The notes under the pieces were generated by a model. That model worked only from the letters and a program-made list of their open reading frames with translations, had not been told where the DNA came from and searched no databases. From assembly GCF_049532985.1 (NCBI RefSeq), contig NZ_CP186693.1:5642001-5706000 (forward strand): a stretch of 64,000 nucleotides of DNA. The letters run 5' to 3'. A program made the translations under genes and the position numbers. Source of the DNA: Promicromonospora sp049532985. Its GTDB lineage: Bacteria > Actinomycetota > Actinomycetes > Actinomycetales > Cellulomonadaceae. Each line of letters starts with the position of its first letter. Positions within the stretch are counted from its first letter, which is position 1. Shown one piece after another: positions 17,016 to 25,873 of the stretch.

Positions 17016-18302
17016 ATGTCAGATCTCACCCGACGGTCGTTCCTGACCTGGACCGGAGTGGGGGCGCTCTCGCTCGCCGCCATGTCGCTCGTGGGCTGCG
17101 GCCCCTCCGGTTCCGGCGGGAACGGCTCCGTCCGCTTCGCCTGGTGGGGCGGCGCCGACCGCCAGCAGGCCTACCTGAAGGCCCTGGACGCGTTCACCGC
17201 CGAGCACCCGGACATCAAGGTCGCCCCGGAGTTCGGCGACTACGACGCCTACCAGGAGCGCATGACCACCCAGATGGCGGCGCGCGACGTGCCCGACGTC
17301 TTCTGGATCCCGTCGCCCGCCGTGCTGACCTACCGTGACGCGGGGCTGTACCGGAACCTCGACGGCATCGACGGCCTGGACCTGAGCGCGTTCGGCGCCG
17401 ACCAGGTGGAGACGTTCCGGCTGGGCGGCGAGCTGAACACGCTGCCCAAGTCGATCTTCAGCCCGGTGGTGCGCTACAACACCACGTTCCTCGACGAGGA
17501 CGGCGTGACGCTGCCCGACCAGCTCACCTGGGACAACCTCGCCGAGTTCCTCGTGGACTACGCGAAGGACAACGCGGGTGGCCGCAAGGGCACCACCTAC
17601 GGCCCGTACCACGACATGCCGTTCGAGTCGTTCCTGCGGCAGCGCGGCGAGGACCTGTGGACCGAGGACGGCAGGCTCGGGGCCAGCGTGGACGGCGTGG
17701 CCGCCTGGATCGACTGGTGGGAGAAGCTGCGGCTCGCCGGTGCGACCACGAGCGTGAGCGAGCAGGACGGCATCGAGCCGTCGTGGTCCCAGGTGGGCGA
17801 GAAGGTGCTGCTCACCTTCGCCAACTCGAACCACATCGTGGACGAGGCCCAGGCCTTCCCCGACTACACCTTCGACCAGCGCGACGTGCCGGCGGCCGAG
17901 GACGCCGCGGCCGGCTACCACTTCACCTACTACAGCCGGTTCGCGATGTACTCCGGCGTGCCGGACGACCGGGTCGAGGCGGCCGCGGCGCTGATGAGCT
18001 TCAACCTCAACTCGCCCGAGCTGCTCAGCCTGGTCGGCCTGTCGTCCGGGGCTCCGCCGAACGCGGACCTGCTCGACCAGTACGAGCCCGACGCGACGCC
18101 CGACGAGCAGAAGGTCATCGCCATCACCCGCGAGATCGCCGGGACGGAGCAGCGCCCGCGCTTCGAGGCCCCCGCCGGGTCGGGGAGCTGGCGCGACCTG
18201 ATGATCCGCGAGCTCGAGAAGGTGACGCTGGGCCAGACGACGGTCCCCGATGCCGCGGCGGCCTTCGTCGAGGCCGTCGAGGGCGAGATCGCGGGCGCAT
18301 GA
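17016..18302 (+). CDS. ABC sugar importer, substrate-binding lipoprotein
   Basis: 428 residues, family 1 extracellular solute-binding protein. The N-terminus has a Tat-type TRRSFLT followed by a hydrophobic stretch and the lipobox LVGC (Cys28), so it is exported, possibly folded, and lipidated. The first domain begins FAWWGGADRQQAYLKALDAFTAEHPDIKV, typical of oligosaccharide binders. Aromatic residues that would stack on sugars are frequent (WWEKLR, YYSRFAMYSG). A ribosome site AAGAAGG precedes the ATG. It is followed by two overlapping permease genes; no ATPase gene is in the cluster, so a shared MsmK-like ATPase encoded elsewhere must power it. Confidence 0.92.
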   Translation: MSDLTRRSFLTWTGVGALSLAAMSLVGCGPSGSGGNGSVRFAWWGGADRQQAYLKALDAFTAEHPDIKVAPEFGDYDAYQERMTTQMAARDVPDVFWIPSPAVLTYRDAGLYRNLDGIDGLDLSAFGADQVETFRLGGELNTLPKSIFSPVVRYNTTFLDEDGVTLPDQLTWDNLAEFLVDYAKDNAGGRKGTTYGPYHDMPFESFLRQRGEDLWTEDGRLGASVDGVAAWIDWWEKLRLAGATTSVSEQDGIEPSWSQVGEKVLLTFANSNHIVDEAQAFPDYTFDQRDVPAAEDAAAGYHFTYYSRFAMYSGVPDDRVEAAAALMSFNLNSPELLSLVGLSSGAPPNADLLDQYEPDATPDEQKVIAITREIAGTEQRPRFEAPAGSGSWRDLMIRELEKVTLGQTTVPDAAAAFVEAVEGEIAGA

Positions 18303-19273
18303 TGACCGTCACGACGACGAAGGACACCGGGCGCCGGGCGCGAGGAGCGCCCGGCGCCGCCGGGACGCGGCGCGCCGGGGCCAAGCCCACGGGCGTCCGG
18401 CGCGGCCAGGGACTGGTGGCGCACATCTTCCTGCTGCCCTGGATGATCGGCATGATCGGGGTCACCGCGGGCCCGCTCATCGCCTCCGCCGTGCTGGCGT
18501 TCACGGACTACGACCTGCTGACCGCGCCGCAGTTCATCGGCCTGGACAACTTCGTGCGCATGGCGGGCGACGAGCGGTTCTGGGCCGCCGTCCGCGTGAC
18601 GCTCGTGTACGTGCTGGTGTCGGTGCCCCTGCAGCTCGGGTTCGCGCTGTTCCTGGCGGTCGTGCTCGACAAGGGGCTGCGCGGTCTGTCGCTCTACCGC
18701 AGCGCGTTCTACCTGCCGTCCCTGCTCGGCGGCAGCGTAGCGATCGCGATCCTGTGGCGGCAGATCTTCGGGGAGAACGGCCTGGTCAACCAGGTCCTGG
18801 GCTGGTTCGGCATCGAGCTCGGCTCCTGGTTGCAGGACCCGTCGCTGGCGTTGTCCACCCTGGTGGTGCTCAACGTGTGGACCTTCGGCTCCCCGATGGT
18901 CATCTTCCTGGCGGGCCTGCGGCAGATCCCCGAGGAGCTCTACGAGGCCTCGATGATCGACGGCGCCGGCCGCGTGCGGCGGTTCTGGTCGATCACCATC
19001 CCGCTGCTCACCCCGATCATCTTCCTGAACCTCATCCTGCAGATGATCGGCGCGTTCCAGGCCTTCACGCAGGCGCACGTGGTCAGCGGCGGCAGCGGCG
19101 GCCCGCTCGACTCGACGCTCTTCTACACGCTCTACATCTACCAGCGCGGCTTCGTGAACTTCGACATGGGGTACGCGTCCGCGATGGCGTGGGTGCTGCT
19201 CCTGGTCATCGCCGCCGCCACCGCCGCGAACTTCATCGTGTCGCGGCGCTGGGTCTACTACGGAGACGAATGA
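18299..19273 (+). CDS. ABC sugar importer permease 1 (MalF/UgpA-like)
   Basis: 324 residues. A basic N-terminal tail of about 40 residues is followed by six membrane segments, the first being VAHIFLLPWMIGMIGVTAGPLIASAVLAF. The EAA loop reads EELYEASMIDGAGRVRRFWSITIPLL, the contact site for the ATPase. Two ATG codons in a row start the gene, and the first overlaps the stop of the binding-protein gene (ATGA). It forms the membrane channel with the next gene product. Confidence 0.93.
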   Translation: MMTVTTTKDTGRRARGAPGAAGTRRAGAKPTGVRRGQGLVAHIFLLPWMIGMIGVTAGPLIASAVLAFTDYDLLTAPQFIGLDNFVRMAGDERFWAAVRVTLVYVLVSVPLQLGFALFLAVVLDKGLRGLSLYRSAFYLPSLLGGSVAIAILWRQIFGENGLVNQVLGWFGIELGSWLQDPSLALSTLVVLNVWTFGSPMVIFLAGLRQIPEELYEASMIDGAGRVRRFWSITIPLLTPIIFLNLILQMIGAFQAFTQAHVVSGGSGGPLDSTLFYTLYIYQRGFVNFDMGYASAMAWVLLLVIAAATAANFIVSRRWVYYGDE

Positions 19274-20118
19274 TGGCTGCCACCGTCCGAACCTCGACCG
19301 CGAGCCGCCTGGTGCGGCACGCCGTACTCGTGGTGTTCGTGCTGCTCATGATCTACCCGCTGCTGTGGATGGTCGTGAGCTCGTTCAAGCCGAGCAACCT
19401 CATCCTGTCGCAGACCGGGCTGATCCCCACCGAGATCACGCTCGACAACTACGGCGCCGGGTGGAACGCGCTCGGCTCCCCGTTCTCGCTGTTCCTGGGC
19501 AACTCGCTGCTCATCGGCATCGGGTCCGTGCTCGGCAACCTGTTCTCCTGCTCGCTCACGGCCTACGCGCTGGCCCGGCTGAACTTCCGCATGAACAAGG
19601 TCTACCTGGCGCTCACGCTGATGACGATCATGCTGCCGTTCCACGTGCTCGTGATCCCGCAGTACATCCTGTTCGCCGAGCTGGGCTGGATCAACACCTA
19701 CATCCCGTTGCTGCTGCCCAAGTTCCTGGCCACCGACGCGGTGTTCATCTTCCTCATGGTGCAGTTCATCCGGGCCCTGCCCCGCGAGCTGGACCAGGCG
19801 GCGATGATCGACGGCGCCGGGCCCTTCCGCATCTTCTGGTCGGTGATCCTGCCGCTGATGCAGCCCGCGCTGATCACCACGACGATCTTCACCTTCATCT
19901 GGACGTGGAACGACTACTTCGGCCCGCTGCTGTACCTGACCCGGACCGAGCTGTACACGGTCCCGGTGGCGCTGAAGTCGCTGGTCGACACCGAGACGCA
20001 GAGCGGCATCGGCACGATGTTCGCGATGTCGCTCGTCTCGCTGGTGCCGATCGTCCTGTTCTTCATCTTCGCTCAGCGCTACATCATCAAGGGCATCGCG
20101 ACGACGGGAATCAAATGA
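19270..20118 (+). CDS. ABC sugar importer permease 2 (MalG/UgpE-like)
   Basis: 282 residues with six membrane segments starting at AVLVVFVLLMIYPLLWMVVSSFKPSN. The EAA motif is RELDQAAMIDGAGPFRIFWSVILPLM, and FTFIWTWNDYFGPLLYL is typical of MalG-type subunits. Again a double ATG whose first codon overlaps the previous stop. The 4-nt overlaps across all three transporter genes and the following gene indicate tight translational coupling. Confidence 0.93.
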   Translation: MMAATVRTSTASRLVRHAVLVVFVLLMIYPLLWMVVSSFKPSNLILSQTGLIPTEITLDNYGAGWNALGSPFSLFLGNSLLIGIGSVLGNLFSCSLTAYALARLNFRMNKVYLALTLMTIMLPFHVLVIPQYILFAELGWINTYIPLLLPKFLATDAVFIFLMVQFIRALPRELDQAAMIDGAGPFRIFWSVILPLMQPALITTTIFTFIWTWNDYFGPLLYLTRTELYTVPVALKSLVDTETQSGIGTMFAMSLVSLVPIVLFFIFAQRYIIKGIATTGIK

Positions 20119-22202
20119 CGGCAGTGCGCACACGACTGGACGGCGAGCTCCGCTGGACCCAGCTCACCTTCGTGGAGAACGACCCGCTCGACTTCGACCT
20201 CGACGCATGGGCCGACGTCATGGACCGCACGGCGTCGACGGCGGTGTGCATCAGCGCCGGCGGCTACGTCGCCTACTACCCGACCAAGGTCGGCCTGCAC
20301 CACCGCAGCGTGCACCTCGGCGACCGGGACCTGCTCGGCGAGGTGGTGGACCTGGCCCGCTCGCGCGGGATGGCCGTCATGGCCCGGGTCGACCCGCACG
20401 CGGTGCACCAGGACGTCGTCGACCAGCGGCCCGAGTGGATCGCCCGGACCGAGGACGGCGAGCTCCTGGAGCACTGGGCGATGCCCGGCATCTACCTCAC
20501 CGACGCGTTCGGCGGCTACAGCTGGGAGCTGACGACCGAGGTGCTGCGGGAGATCGCGCGGGACTACGACGTCGACGCCCTGTTCGCGAACCGGTGGCAG
20601 GGGCACGGGCCCGGGTACACCGAGTCCACGGCGCGGGAGTACCGGGCCACGACCGGCCGCGACCTGCCGCGGGCGGCCGATCCGGCCGGCGGCGAGGCGT
20701 GGGCGACGTACCGGGCGTGGCGGCGCTCCCGGCTCAGCGACCTCGTGGCGCACTGGGACAAGGCCGTGCAGGAGGTGGCACCGGAGGTGCGCTTCGTGCC
20801 CAACCTCGGGTCGTTCACCGCCGCCGACCTGGAGCCGCGCGTCGCGCGCTCCGTGCCGTTCCTGCTGGTGGACCACCAGGCGCGGGGCGACGGCGAGGCC
20901 CTGTGGGCCGCGGGCCGGGACGCGAAGCGCGTGCGCGCGCTGCACCCCGGCAAACCGGTCGGGCTCATCACGTCCGTGGGCCCGGAGCTGCACGACTTCC
21001 GCTGGAAGGACTCGGTCAACGCCGCGGTCGAGACCACGGGGTGGATCGTCGACGGGTTCGTGCACGGGGCGTTCCCGTGGTTCACCAAGTTCGCCGCCCG
21101 GATCCACGACCCGCGCTGGATCCCCGCCGTCGAGCGGGCGTTCGGGCTGCACCGGGCGGTGGCCGACGTGCGCGAGGACGAGCGGCCCGCCGCCGAGACG
21201 CTCGTGTGGGACGCCGACGAGCACACCGCGACACGGCGGGTGCGCGACGCGGCGTCCGGGGTCTACCAGGCGCTGGTCGAGCTGGGCGTGCCGTTCGAGT
21301 ACGTCGGCCCGGGGTCGCTGACCGCGCTGACCCGGCCCGGGGTCCGGCTCGTCGTGGTGCCCGAGGTGCCGTCGATCGAGCCCGAGGCGGCGGACGCCCT
21401 TCGGGTGTTCGTCGAGGCCGGCGGGTCGCTGCTGCTCACGGGCGGCGGGCCCGACGTCGTCGGGCGGCAGGCCCTCGTGACCGAGCTGCTGGGCGTCGAG
21501 GTCGCCGAGCGGCGCGAGGGCATCGTGCGCAACAACTACGTGCGGCGGGAGCCGGGCGGAACGCTCCAGGAAGGGTTCGGGGACGCGCAGCGGATCGTGG
21601 GCGGCACGCGGCTGGTGCGGTTCGGCGTGCTCGACAGGACGTCCGACGTGTCCTGGCGGTTCGTGCCGGACCACCCCGACCTGCCCATGGAGGAGGTCTA
21701 CCCGCGCTCGGAGCCCACGGAGCCGGCCGTGTTCGGTGCCCGCCTCGGCGCGGGCCGGGTCGACGTGATCGGGTTCAACGCCACCGAGCTGTACTGGCAG
21801 GCGCTCCAGGCCGACCACCTGACCCTGCTCGGCAATGCGGTGCGCCGCGGCCTGGGCGGCGGTGCGGCGGTCGAGGTGCGCGGCCCGGGCGTGCTCGACG
21901 TCGCCACGTGGGCCGGCGACCGGTCGTTCACCGTGCTCGCCGCCAACCTGACCGACCCGATGATGATGCGCGGCCAGCGCCGGCGGGTCTCCCCGCTCGA
22001 CGGCGTCCGGCTGGCCGTCGACCTCGACCGGGTCGCGGCGCTCGCGGACGGGTCGCTGCCTGCGGGGCCGGCAGGGAAGGTCACCGTTCGGACGCTGGAG
22101 GGCGAGCAGTGGCGGGAGGCCGACGCGAGCCGTTCCGGGTCGCGCCTCGAGGTCCGCCTGCCCCCGGTCCACGAGCTGGCCGCGCTCCGCCTGACCTGGT
22201 AG
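20115..22202 (+). CDS. Second GHL6-like protein, paralogue of the enzyme at 13953
   Basis: 695 residues. It shares its plan with the product of 13953: a TIM barrel (AGGYVAYYPTKVGLHHRS, ARSRGMAVMARVDPHAVHQDVVDQRPEWIAR, YDVDALFANRWQGHG), a middle amidotransferase-like domain (about 375-465, VPFEYVGPGSLTALTRPGVRLVVVPEVPS ... VEAGGSLLLTGGG) and a beta-rich C-terminus. The CHCAAC motif of the paralogue is absent here (TESTAREYRATTG), so substrate or activity probably differs. No signal peptide. The ATG overlaps the permease stop. It is the last gene of the operon and ends 17 bp before a 21-bp hairpin. No characterised homologue is recognised. Confidence 0.68.
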   Translation: MTAVRTRLDGELRWTQLTFVENDPLDFDLDAWADVMDRTASTAVCISAGGYVAYYPTKVGLHHRSVHLGDRDLLGEVVDLARSRGMAVMARVDPHAVHQDVVDQRPEWIARTEDGELLEHWAMPGIYLTDAFGGYSWELTTEVLREIARDYDVDALFANRWQGHGPGYTESTAREYRATTGRDLPRAADPAGGEAWATYRAWRRSRLSDLVAHWDKAVQEVAPEVRFVPNLGSFTAADLEPRVARSVPFLLVDHQARGDGEALWAAGRDAKRVRALHPGKPVGLITSVGPELHDFRWKDSVNAAVETTGWIVDGFVHGAFPWFTKFAARIHDPRWIPAVERAFGLHRAVADVREDERPAAETLVWDADEHTATRRVRDAASGVYQALVELGVPFEYVGPGSLTALTRPGVRLVVVPEVPSIEPEAADALRVFVEAGGSLLLTGGGPDVVGRQALVTELLGVEVAERREGIVRNNYVRREPGGTLQEGFGDAQRIVGGTRLVRFGVLDRTSDVSWRFVPDHPDLPMEEVYPRSEPTEPAVFGARLGAGRVDVIGFNATELYWQALQADHLTLLGNAVRRGLGGGAAVEVRGPGVLDVATWAGDRSFTVLAANLTDPMMMRGQRRRVSPLDGVRLAVDLDRVAALADGSLPAGPAGKVTVRTLEGEQWREADASRSGSRLEVRLPPVHELAALRLTW

Positions 22203-22219
22203 GCGCGACCCACCGGACG

Positions 22220-22270
22220 ACCATGCGTCTGCTGCCAGGAACCGCACCCTCCTGGCAGCAGACGCATGGT
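22220..22270. terminator. 21-bp perfect hairpin, convergent genes
   Basis: Arms 22220-22240 and 22250-22270 are perfectly complementary over 21 bp with a 9-nt loop. It sits between the end of the seven-gene operon (22202) and the end of the LacI gene (22270) and touches the latter's stop codon, so it would end transcription from both sides. Confidence 0.82.
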
Positions 22271-23331
22271 CATGTCCCGGGCGGGGGAGCTGTCGAGCCG
22301 CGGACCACCAGCGCCGGGCGCTCCAGCGGCACCGGCTCCTCGACCGTCTCGCCCAGGAGGGTGAGCACCTTCGCCGCCGCGGCCCGCCCGCGCTGGAAGG
22401 CGAACCGCTGGACCGTCGTCAGCGGCGGGTCCACCCACTCGCCCAGCGTCAGGCCCTCGAAGCCGACCACCGAGATGTCGTCGGGCACGCGCAGGCCGGC
22501 GGCCTGGATGGTGCGCATCCCGGCGATCGCCATGGTGTCGGTGCCGTACAGGATGGCTGTCGGCCGGACGACGCCCGCCAGCAGCGCCGTGGTCTCCTCG
22601 GCGGCGCGGGCGGGGGAGTACTCGAGGGCGACGACGGCGTGCGGCTGCCGCCCGTGCTCGGCCAGCCGCTGCACGAACGCCTCGCGGCGCAGCACCGGCA
22701 GCACGAAGTCCTTGGGCCCGCTGATGTACGCGATGCGCTCGTGGCCCAGCCCCACCAGGTGGTCGACGGTCTCGGCGATGCCCGCGCTCGGCGGGTCGGC
22801 GTCCACGTACTCGATGGCGCCGGGCTTCCAGGGCGCGCCGACCAGCACGGCCGGCAGGCCGAGCCGGGCCATCAGCTCGGGGCGGGTGTCGCCGACCATG
22901 GAGTTGGTCAGGATGATCCCGTCCATCCGCTGCCGCTCGGCGAGCGTCCGGTAGAAGTGGCCCTCGTCGTGCTGGCCGGCGATGAAGACGTTCAGCAGCA
23001 GGCCGTACTCGCGCGGGGTGAGCACCGACTCGATGCCCGAGATGAAGTCCATGTTCCCCGCGCCGACACCGGGTACCTTCGAGTCGCTGCTCAGCACCAG
23101 GCCGATCGCCTGCGCGCGGGCCGTCCGCAGGGCGATGGCCGCCGCGTTGGGGCGCCAGTTGAGCTTGCGTGCGGCCTCCCGGATGCGCTCCGCGGTGGCC
23201 TCCGAGATGCGCCCCGTGCCGTTGAACACCTTCGAGACCGCGCCCGGGGAGACCCCGGCGAGCGCGGCGACGTCGCTGATGGTCGGACGGCCGCTGCCCC
23301 GGGGCTTCTGCGGCGTTCTGGGTGTGGTCAT
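22270..23331 (-). CDS. LacI family transcriptional regulator
   Basis: 353 residues. The helix-turn-helix is at about 15-40 (PTISDVAALAGVSPGAVSKVFNGTGRISEATAERIREAARKLNWRPN), then a periplasmic-binding-protein-like sensor domain. It contains Lys rather than Arg in VSKVFN and the hinge NAAAIALRT. It lies tail-to-tail with the sugar-acid operon and is the natural candidate for the two CG-centred palindromes at 12953 and 13008. The short region upstream of its own start also holds a weaker TGGT...ACCA half-palindrome (23361-23378), which could mean autoregulation. The effector is unknown. Confidence 0.92.
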   Translation of the reverse strand: MTTPRTPQKPRGSGRPTISDVAALAGVSPGAVSKVFNGTGRISEATAERIREAARKLNWRPNAAAIALRTARAQAIGLVLSSDSKVPGVGAGNMDFISGIESVLTPREYGLLLNVFIAGQHDEGHFYRTLAERQRMDGIILTNSMVGDTRPELMARLGLPAVLVGAPWKPGAIEYVDADPPSAGIAETVDHLVGLGHERIAYISGPKDFVLPVLRREAFVQRLAEHGRQPHAVVALEYSPARAAEETTALLAGVVRPTAILYGTDTMAIAGMRTIQAAGLRVPDDISVVGFEGLTLGEWVDPPLTTVQRFAFQRGRAAAAKVLTLLGETVEEPVPLERPALVVRGSTAPPPGT

Positions 23332-23385
23332 GGGGCGCTCATCTCGAGCGCAATCCTACGTGGTTTATCGGTGCACCACCGGCCC

Positions 23386-24345
23386 TCACCGCAGCCGCAG
23401 GGTCGCCACCAGCACACCGGTCAGGCACAGCGCGCCGCCCGCCAGGGCGACCGGGGCGGGCACCTCGCCCAGCAGGGCCCAGGACATGAGCACGGCCAGC
23501 GGCGCGGCCGCGTACGTCGCGGCACCGAGCCGGCCCGCCGTCGTCCGCGTGAGGGCGTAGCCCCAGGTCGCGAAGGCGACCGCGGTGGGGAAGACGCCCA
23601 GGTACACCACGCTCAGGGTGGCCGACGCCGGGGCCGCCGCGAGCTCGTCCAGCAGCGCCGGCGCGAAGGGCAGGCACGCGACCGTTCCCGCGAGGCAGCC
23701 CAGCCACGTCATGGTCAGCGAGTCGACGCGGGGCAGCAGGCGCTTCTGCAGGATGGTGCTCCCGGCGTAGACGAGGGCGGCGGCCAGGCCGAGCGCGACG
23801 CTCACGCCGTCCGAGGCCCCGCCGGACGTGGCCAGCGCGATGCCCGCCACACCCACGAACGCGATGCCGATGCCCGCCAGGAGCCGTGCGGGGAAGCCCT
23901 CGCCGAGGGTGAACCCGGCGAACACCGCGATGAGGATCGGCGCGAGCCCGACCAGGAGAGAGGCCGTGCCGGCGTCGAGCGTGCGCTCGGCGGCGTTGAG
24001 GGCGAGGTTGTAGAGCCCGAACCAGAGCACGCCCCAGACCAGGACGCCGGCCAGCGTCCGGCCGCGCGGCAGCCGGAGCTTGCCCGCCAGGCCTGCCATG
24101 ACGGTCAGGGCGAGGGTGCCCACGAGGATCCGGCCGAGGGCCAGGGCGCCCGGTGAGTAGTCGAACCCGGCGGCGCGGATGCCGATGAAGGCCGAGCCCC
24201 AGAGCACCACCGTCACGGCGGCGGCCGCCGGCACGAGGAGTGCCCGGGCGGCCGGCCGGCCGGCCACGGCGGTACTGGTCATGTCGGCCAGGGTGCCCGG
24301 GTCGACGGGCTGCGTCCGGCGGCGGTCGGCCGTGGTATTCGTCAT
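23386..24345 (-). CDS. EamA family (DMT superfamily) transporter
   Basis: About 319 residues with ten hydrophobic segments in two EamA repeats. Repeat one starts VTVVLWGSAFIGIRAAGFDYSPGALALGRILVG, repeat two near LGLAAALVYAGSTILQKRLLPR, and the end of repeat two reads AAPLAVLMSWALLGE. Such proteins export amino acids or other metabolites. It is divergent from the LysR-type gene at 24428 (82 bp apart), which probably controls it. The start is uncertain: 24345 (MTNTTADRR) gives a long polar tail, 24282 (MTSTAVAG) is also possible. Confidence 0.88.
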   Translation of the reverse strand: MTNTTADRRRTQPVDPGTLADMTSTAVAGRPAARALLVPAAAAVTVVLWGSAFIGIRAAGFDYSPGALALGRILVGTLALTVMAGLAGKLRLPRGRTLAGVLVWGVLWFGLYNLALNAAERTLDAGTASLLVGLAPILIAVFAGFTLGEGFPARLLAGIGIAFVGVAGIALATSGGASDGVSVALGLAAALVYAGSTILQKRLLPRVDSLTMTWLGCLAGTVACLPFAPALLDELAAAPASATLSVVYLGVFPTAVAFATWGYALTRTTAGRLGAATYAAAPLAVLMSWALLGEVPAPVALAGGALCLTGVLVATLRLR

Positions 24346-24427
24346 GCTGCGATGGTCGCCCCACAGCACTGTGAAGCACCAGCGATTCTTCCTTCATCTG
24401 GATTCAGTCTCGCTGTAGTGTGGGGCC

Positions 24428-25339
24428 ATGCTCGACGTCCACCGTCTTCGTGTCTTCCGCTCCGTCGTCGCCTCGGGCTCGATCGGCGCGGCGGCGGCCA
24501 ACCTCGGCTACACGCCGTCCGCCGTCAGCCAGCACGTGTCCGCGCTCCAGCGGGAGACGGGGCTCAAGCTCCTGGCCCGGCACGGTCGCGGCATCCGCCC
24601 GACCGCCGCGGGGCACGCCCTGGCCGCGCAGGCGGACGGCGTGCTCGAACGGCTCGGCGAGGCCGAGTCGATGATCGCCGACCTGCGCGCCGGCCGCACC
24701 GGCTCGCTGTCGGTCGCCTACTTCGCGTCGGTGGGCTCGGCGTGGCTGCCCGACGTCGTCCGCGTGCTCACCACGAGGTTCCCCGGGGTACGCCTGGACC
24801 TGGAGCTGGCCGAGCACATCCCGGACAAGACCGAGGACCGGGCCGACCTCCAGGTCGCGGTCGCGCAGACCGGGTTCGAGGCCGGGAGCGGCTTCACCGC
24901 GCACCACCTGCTCGACGACTCGTACGTGGCCGTGCTCTCACGGAACCACCCGCTGGCCGGCCGGGACGAGATCGAGCTGGCCGAGCTCGCGGACGAGTCG
25001 TGGGTCGACAACGACTTCGCGCGCGGGTGGTGCCGCCGCAACCTCCTGGAGGCATGCACCGCCGCGGGCTTCAGCCCCACCTTCCACGTCGAGGCGCACG
25101 ACTACCCGACGGCGGTGGCGTTCGTCGAGGCAGGGATCGGCCTGACGGTGCTCCCCGAGCTGGGTGCCGCCCAGCTGCCGGCCGGCACGGTCGCGGTGCC
25201 GGTGGTGCGCCCCACGCCGGTGCGTTCGATCTACGCGGTGGTGCAGGACGCCGTCGCGCACACCCCGCCGGCCGTCGCCGCGCTGGAGGCGTTGCGGCAG
25301 GCCGCCGTCGCTTCGCGGGCAGCCGTGGTGGCCGCATAG
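24428..25339 (+). CDS. LysR family transcriptional regulator
   Basis: 303 residues. The winged helix (1-60) reads LDVHRLRVFRSVVASGSIGAAAANLGYTPSAVSQHVSALQRETGLKLL. The sensor domain opens with RTGSLSVAYFASVGSAWLPDVV. The last part is Ala-rich. The divergent layout with an EamA exporter is the classical LysR-target arrangement, so it likely activates export when its ligand accumulates. Confidence 0.9.
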   Translation: MLDVHRLRVFRSVVASGSIGAAAANLGYTPSAVSQHVSALQRETGLKLLARHGRGIRPTAAGHALAAQADGVLERLGEAESMIADLRAGRTGSLSVAYFASVGSAWLPDVVRVLTTRFPGVRLDLELAEHIPDKTEDRADLQVAVAQTGFEAGSGFTAHHLLDDSYVAVLSRNHPLAGRDEIELAELADESWVDNDFARGWCRRNLLEACTAAGFSPTFHVEAHDYPTAVAFVEAGIGLTVLPELGAAQLPAGTVAVPVVRPTPVRSIYAVVQDAVAHTPPAVAALEALRQAAVASRAAVVAA

Positions 25340-25399
25340 GGTGGGCGGGTACCGGCGCCGGGGAGCACCCCGGCGTCCCCCGAGCGAGAGGCAATCCTC

Positions 25400-25801
25400 G
25401 TGACCACGCTTCCTACCGCCTCCGGCAGCTTCGGCGACAAGCCGGAGCTGACCTTCCCCGAGGGTGACGCACCCGCCGGCCTGCAGGTCAAGGTGCTCTC
25501 CGAGGGCAACGGTCCGGTCGTCGAGTCCGGGCGCACCATCGTGGTGAACTACCTGGGCCAGACCTGGGGCGGCCACGTCTTCGACAACTCGTACGACCGC
25601 GGCACCACCATCGACTTCCCGATCGGCGTCGGCGCCGTCATCGGCGGCTGGGACAAGGGCATGGTCGGCCAGAACGTCGGCTCGCGCCTGCTGCTCTCGA
25701 TCCCGCCGGAGCACGGCTACGGCTCCCGCGGCGTCCCGCAGGCGGGCATCGGCGGCACGGACACCCTGGTCTTCGTGGTGGACGTCGTCGCGGTCAAGTG
25801 A
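25400..25801 (+). CDS. FKBP-type peptidyl-prolyl cis-trans isomerase
   Basis: 133 residues, one FKBP domain and no signal peptide, so cytoplasmic. Active-site residues are visible in VVNYLGQTWGGHVFDNSYDRGTTIDFPIGVGAVIGGWDKGMVGQNVGSRLLLSIPPEHGYGSRG: Tyr, Phe-Asp, Ile-Trp and the final Tyr line the proline pocket. The GTG start follows GAGAGG. Its 3' end is followed by the hairpin at 25808-25868. The LysR gene ends 60 bp upstream. Confidence 0.93.
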   Translation: MTTLPTASGSFGDKPELTFPEGDAPAGLQVKVLSEGNGPVVESGRTIVVNYLGQTWGGHVFDNSYDRGTTIDFPIGVGAVIGGWDKGMVGQNVGSRLLLSIPPEHGYGSRGVPQAGIGGTDTLVFVVDVVAVK

Positions 25802-25807
25802 CCCCTC

Positions 25808-25868
25808 GTTGAGTGCGGGATCTTCGCCCTTCTCCGTGTGCCAGACGGGCGAAGATCCCGCACTCAAC
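25808..25868. repeat. Long hairpin, copy 2 of the duplicated palindromic element
   Basis: Perfect 22-bp arms (25808-25829 and 25847-25868) around a 17-nt loop, placed 6 bp after the FKBP stop and 5 bp before the stop of the convergent beta-helix gene. Nineteen bases of each arm are identical to those of the element at 8109-8163. It can terminate both neighbours. Confidence 0.85.
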
Positions 25869-25873
25869 CGTTT

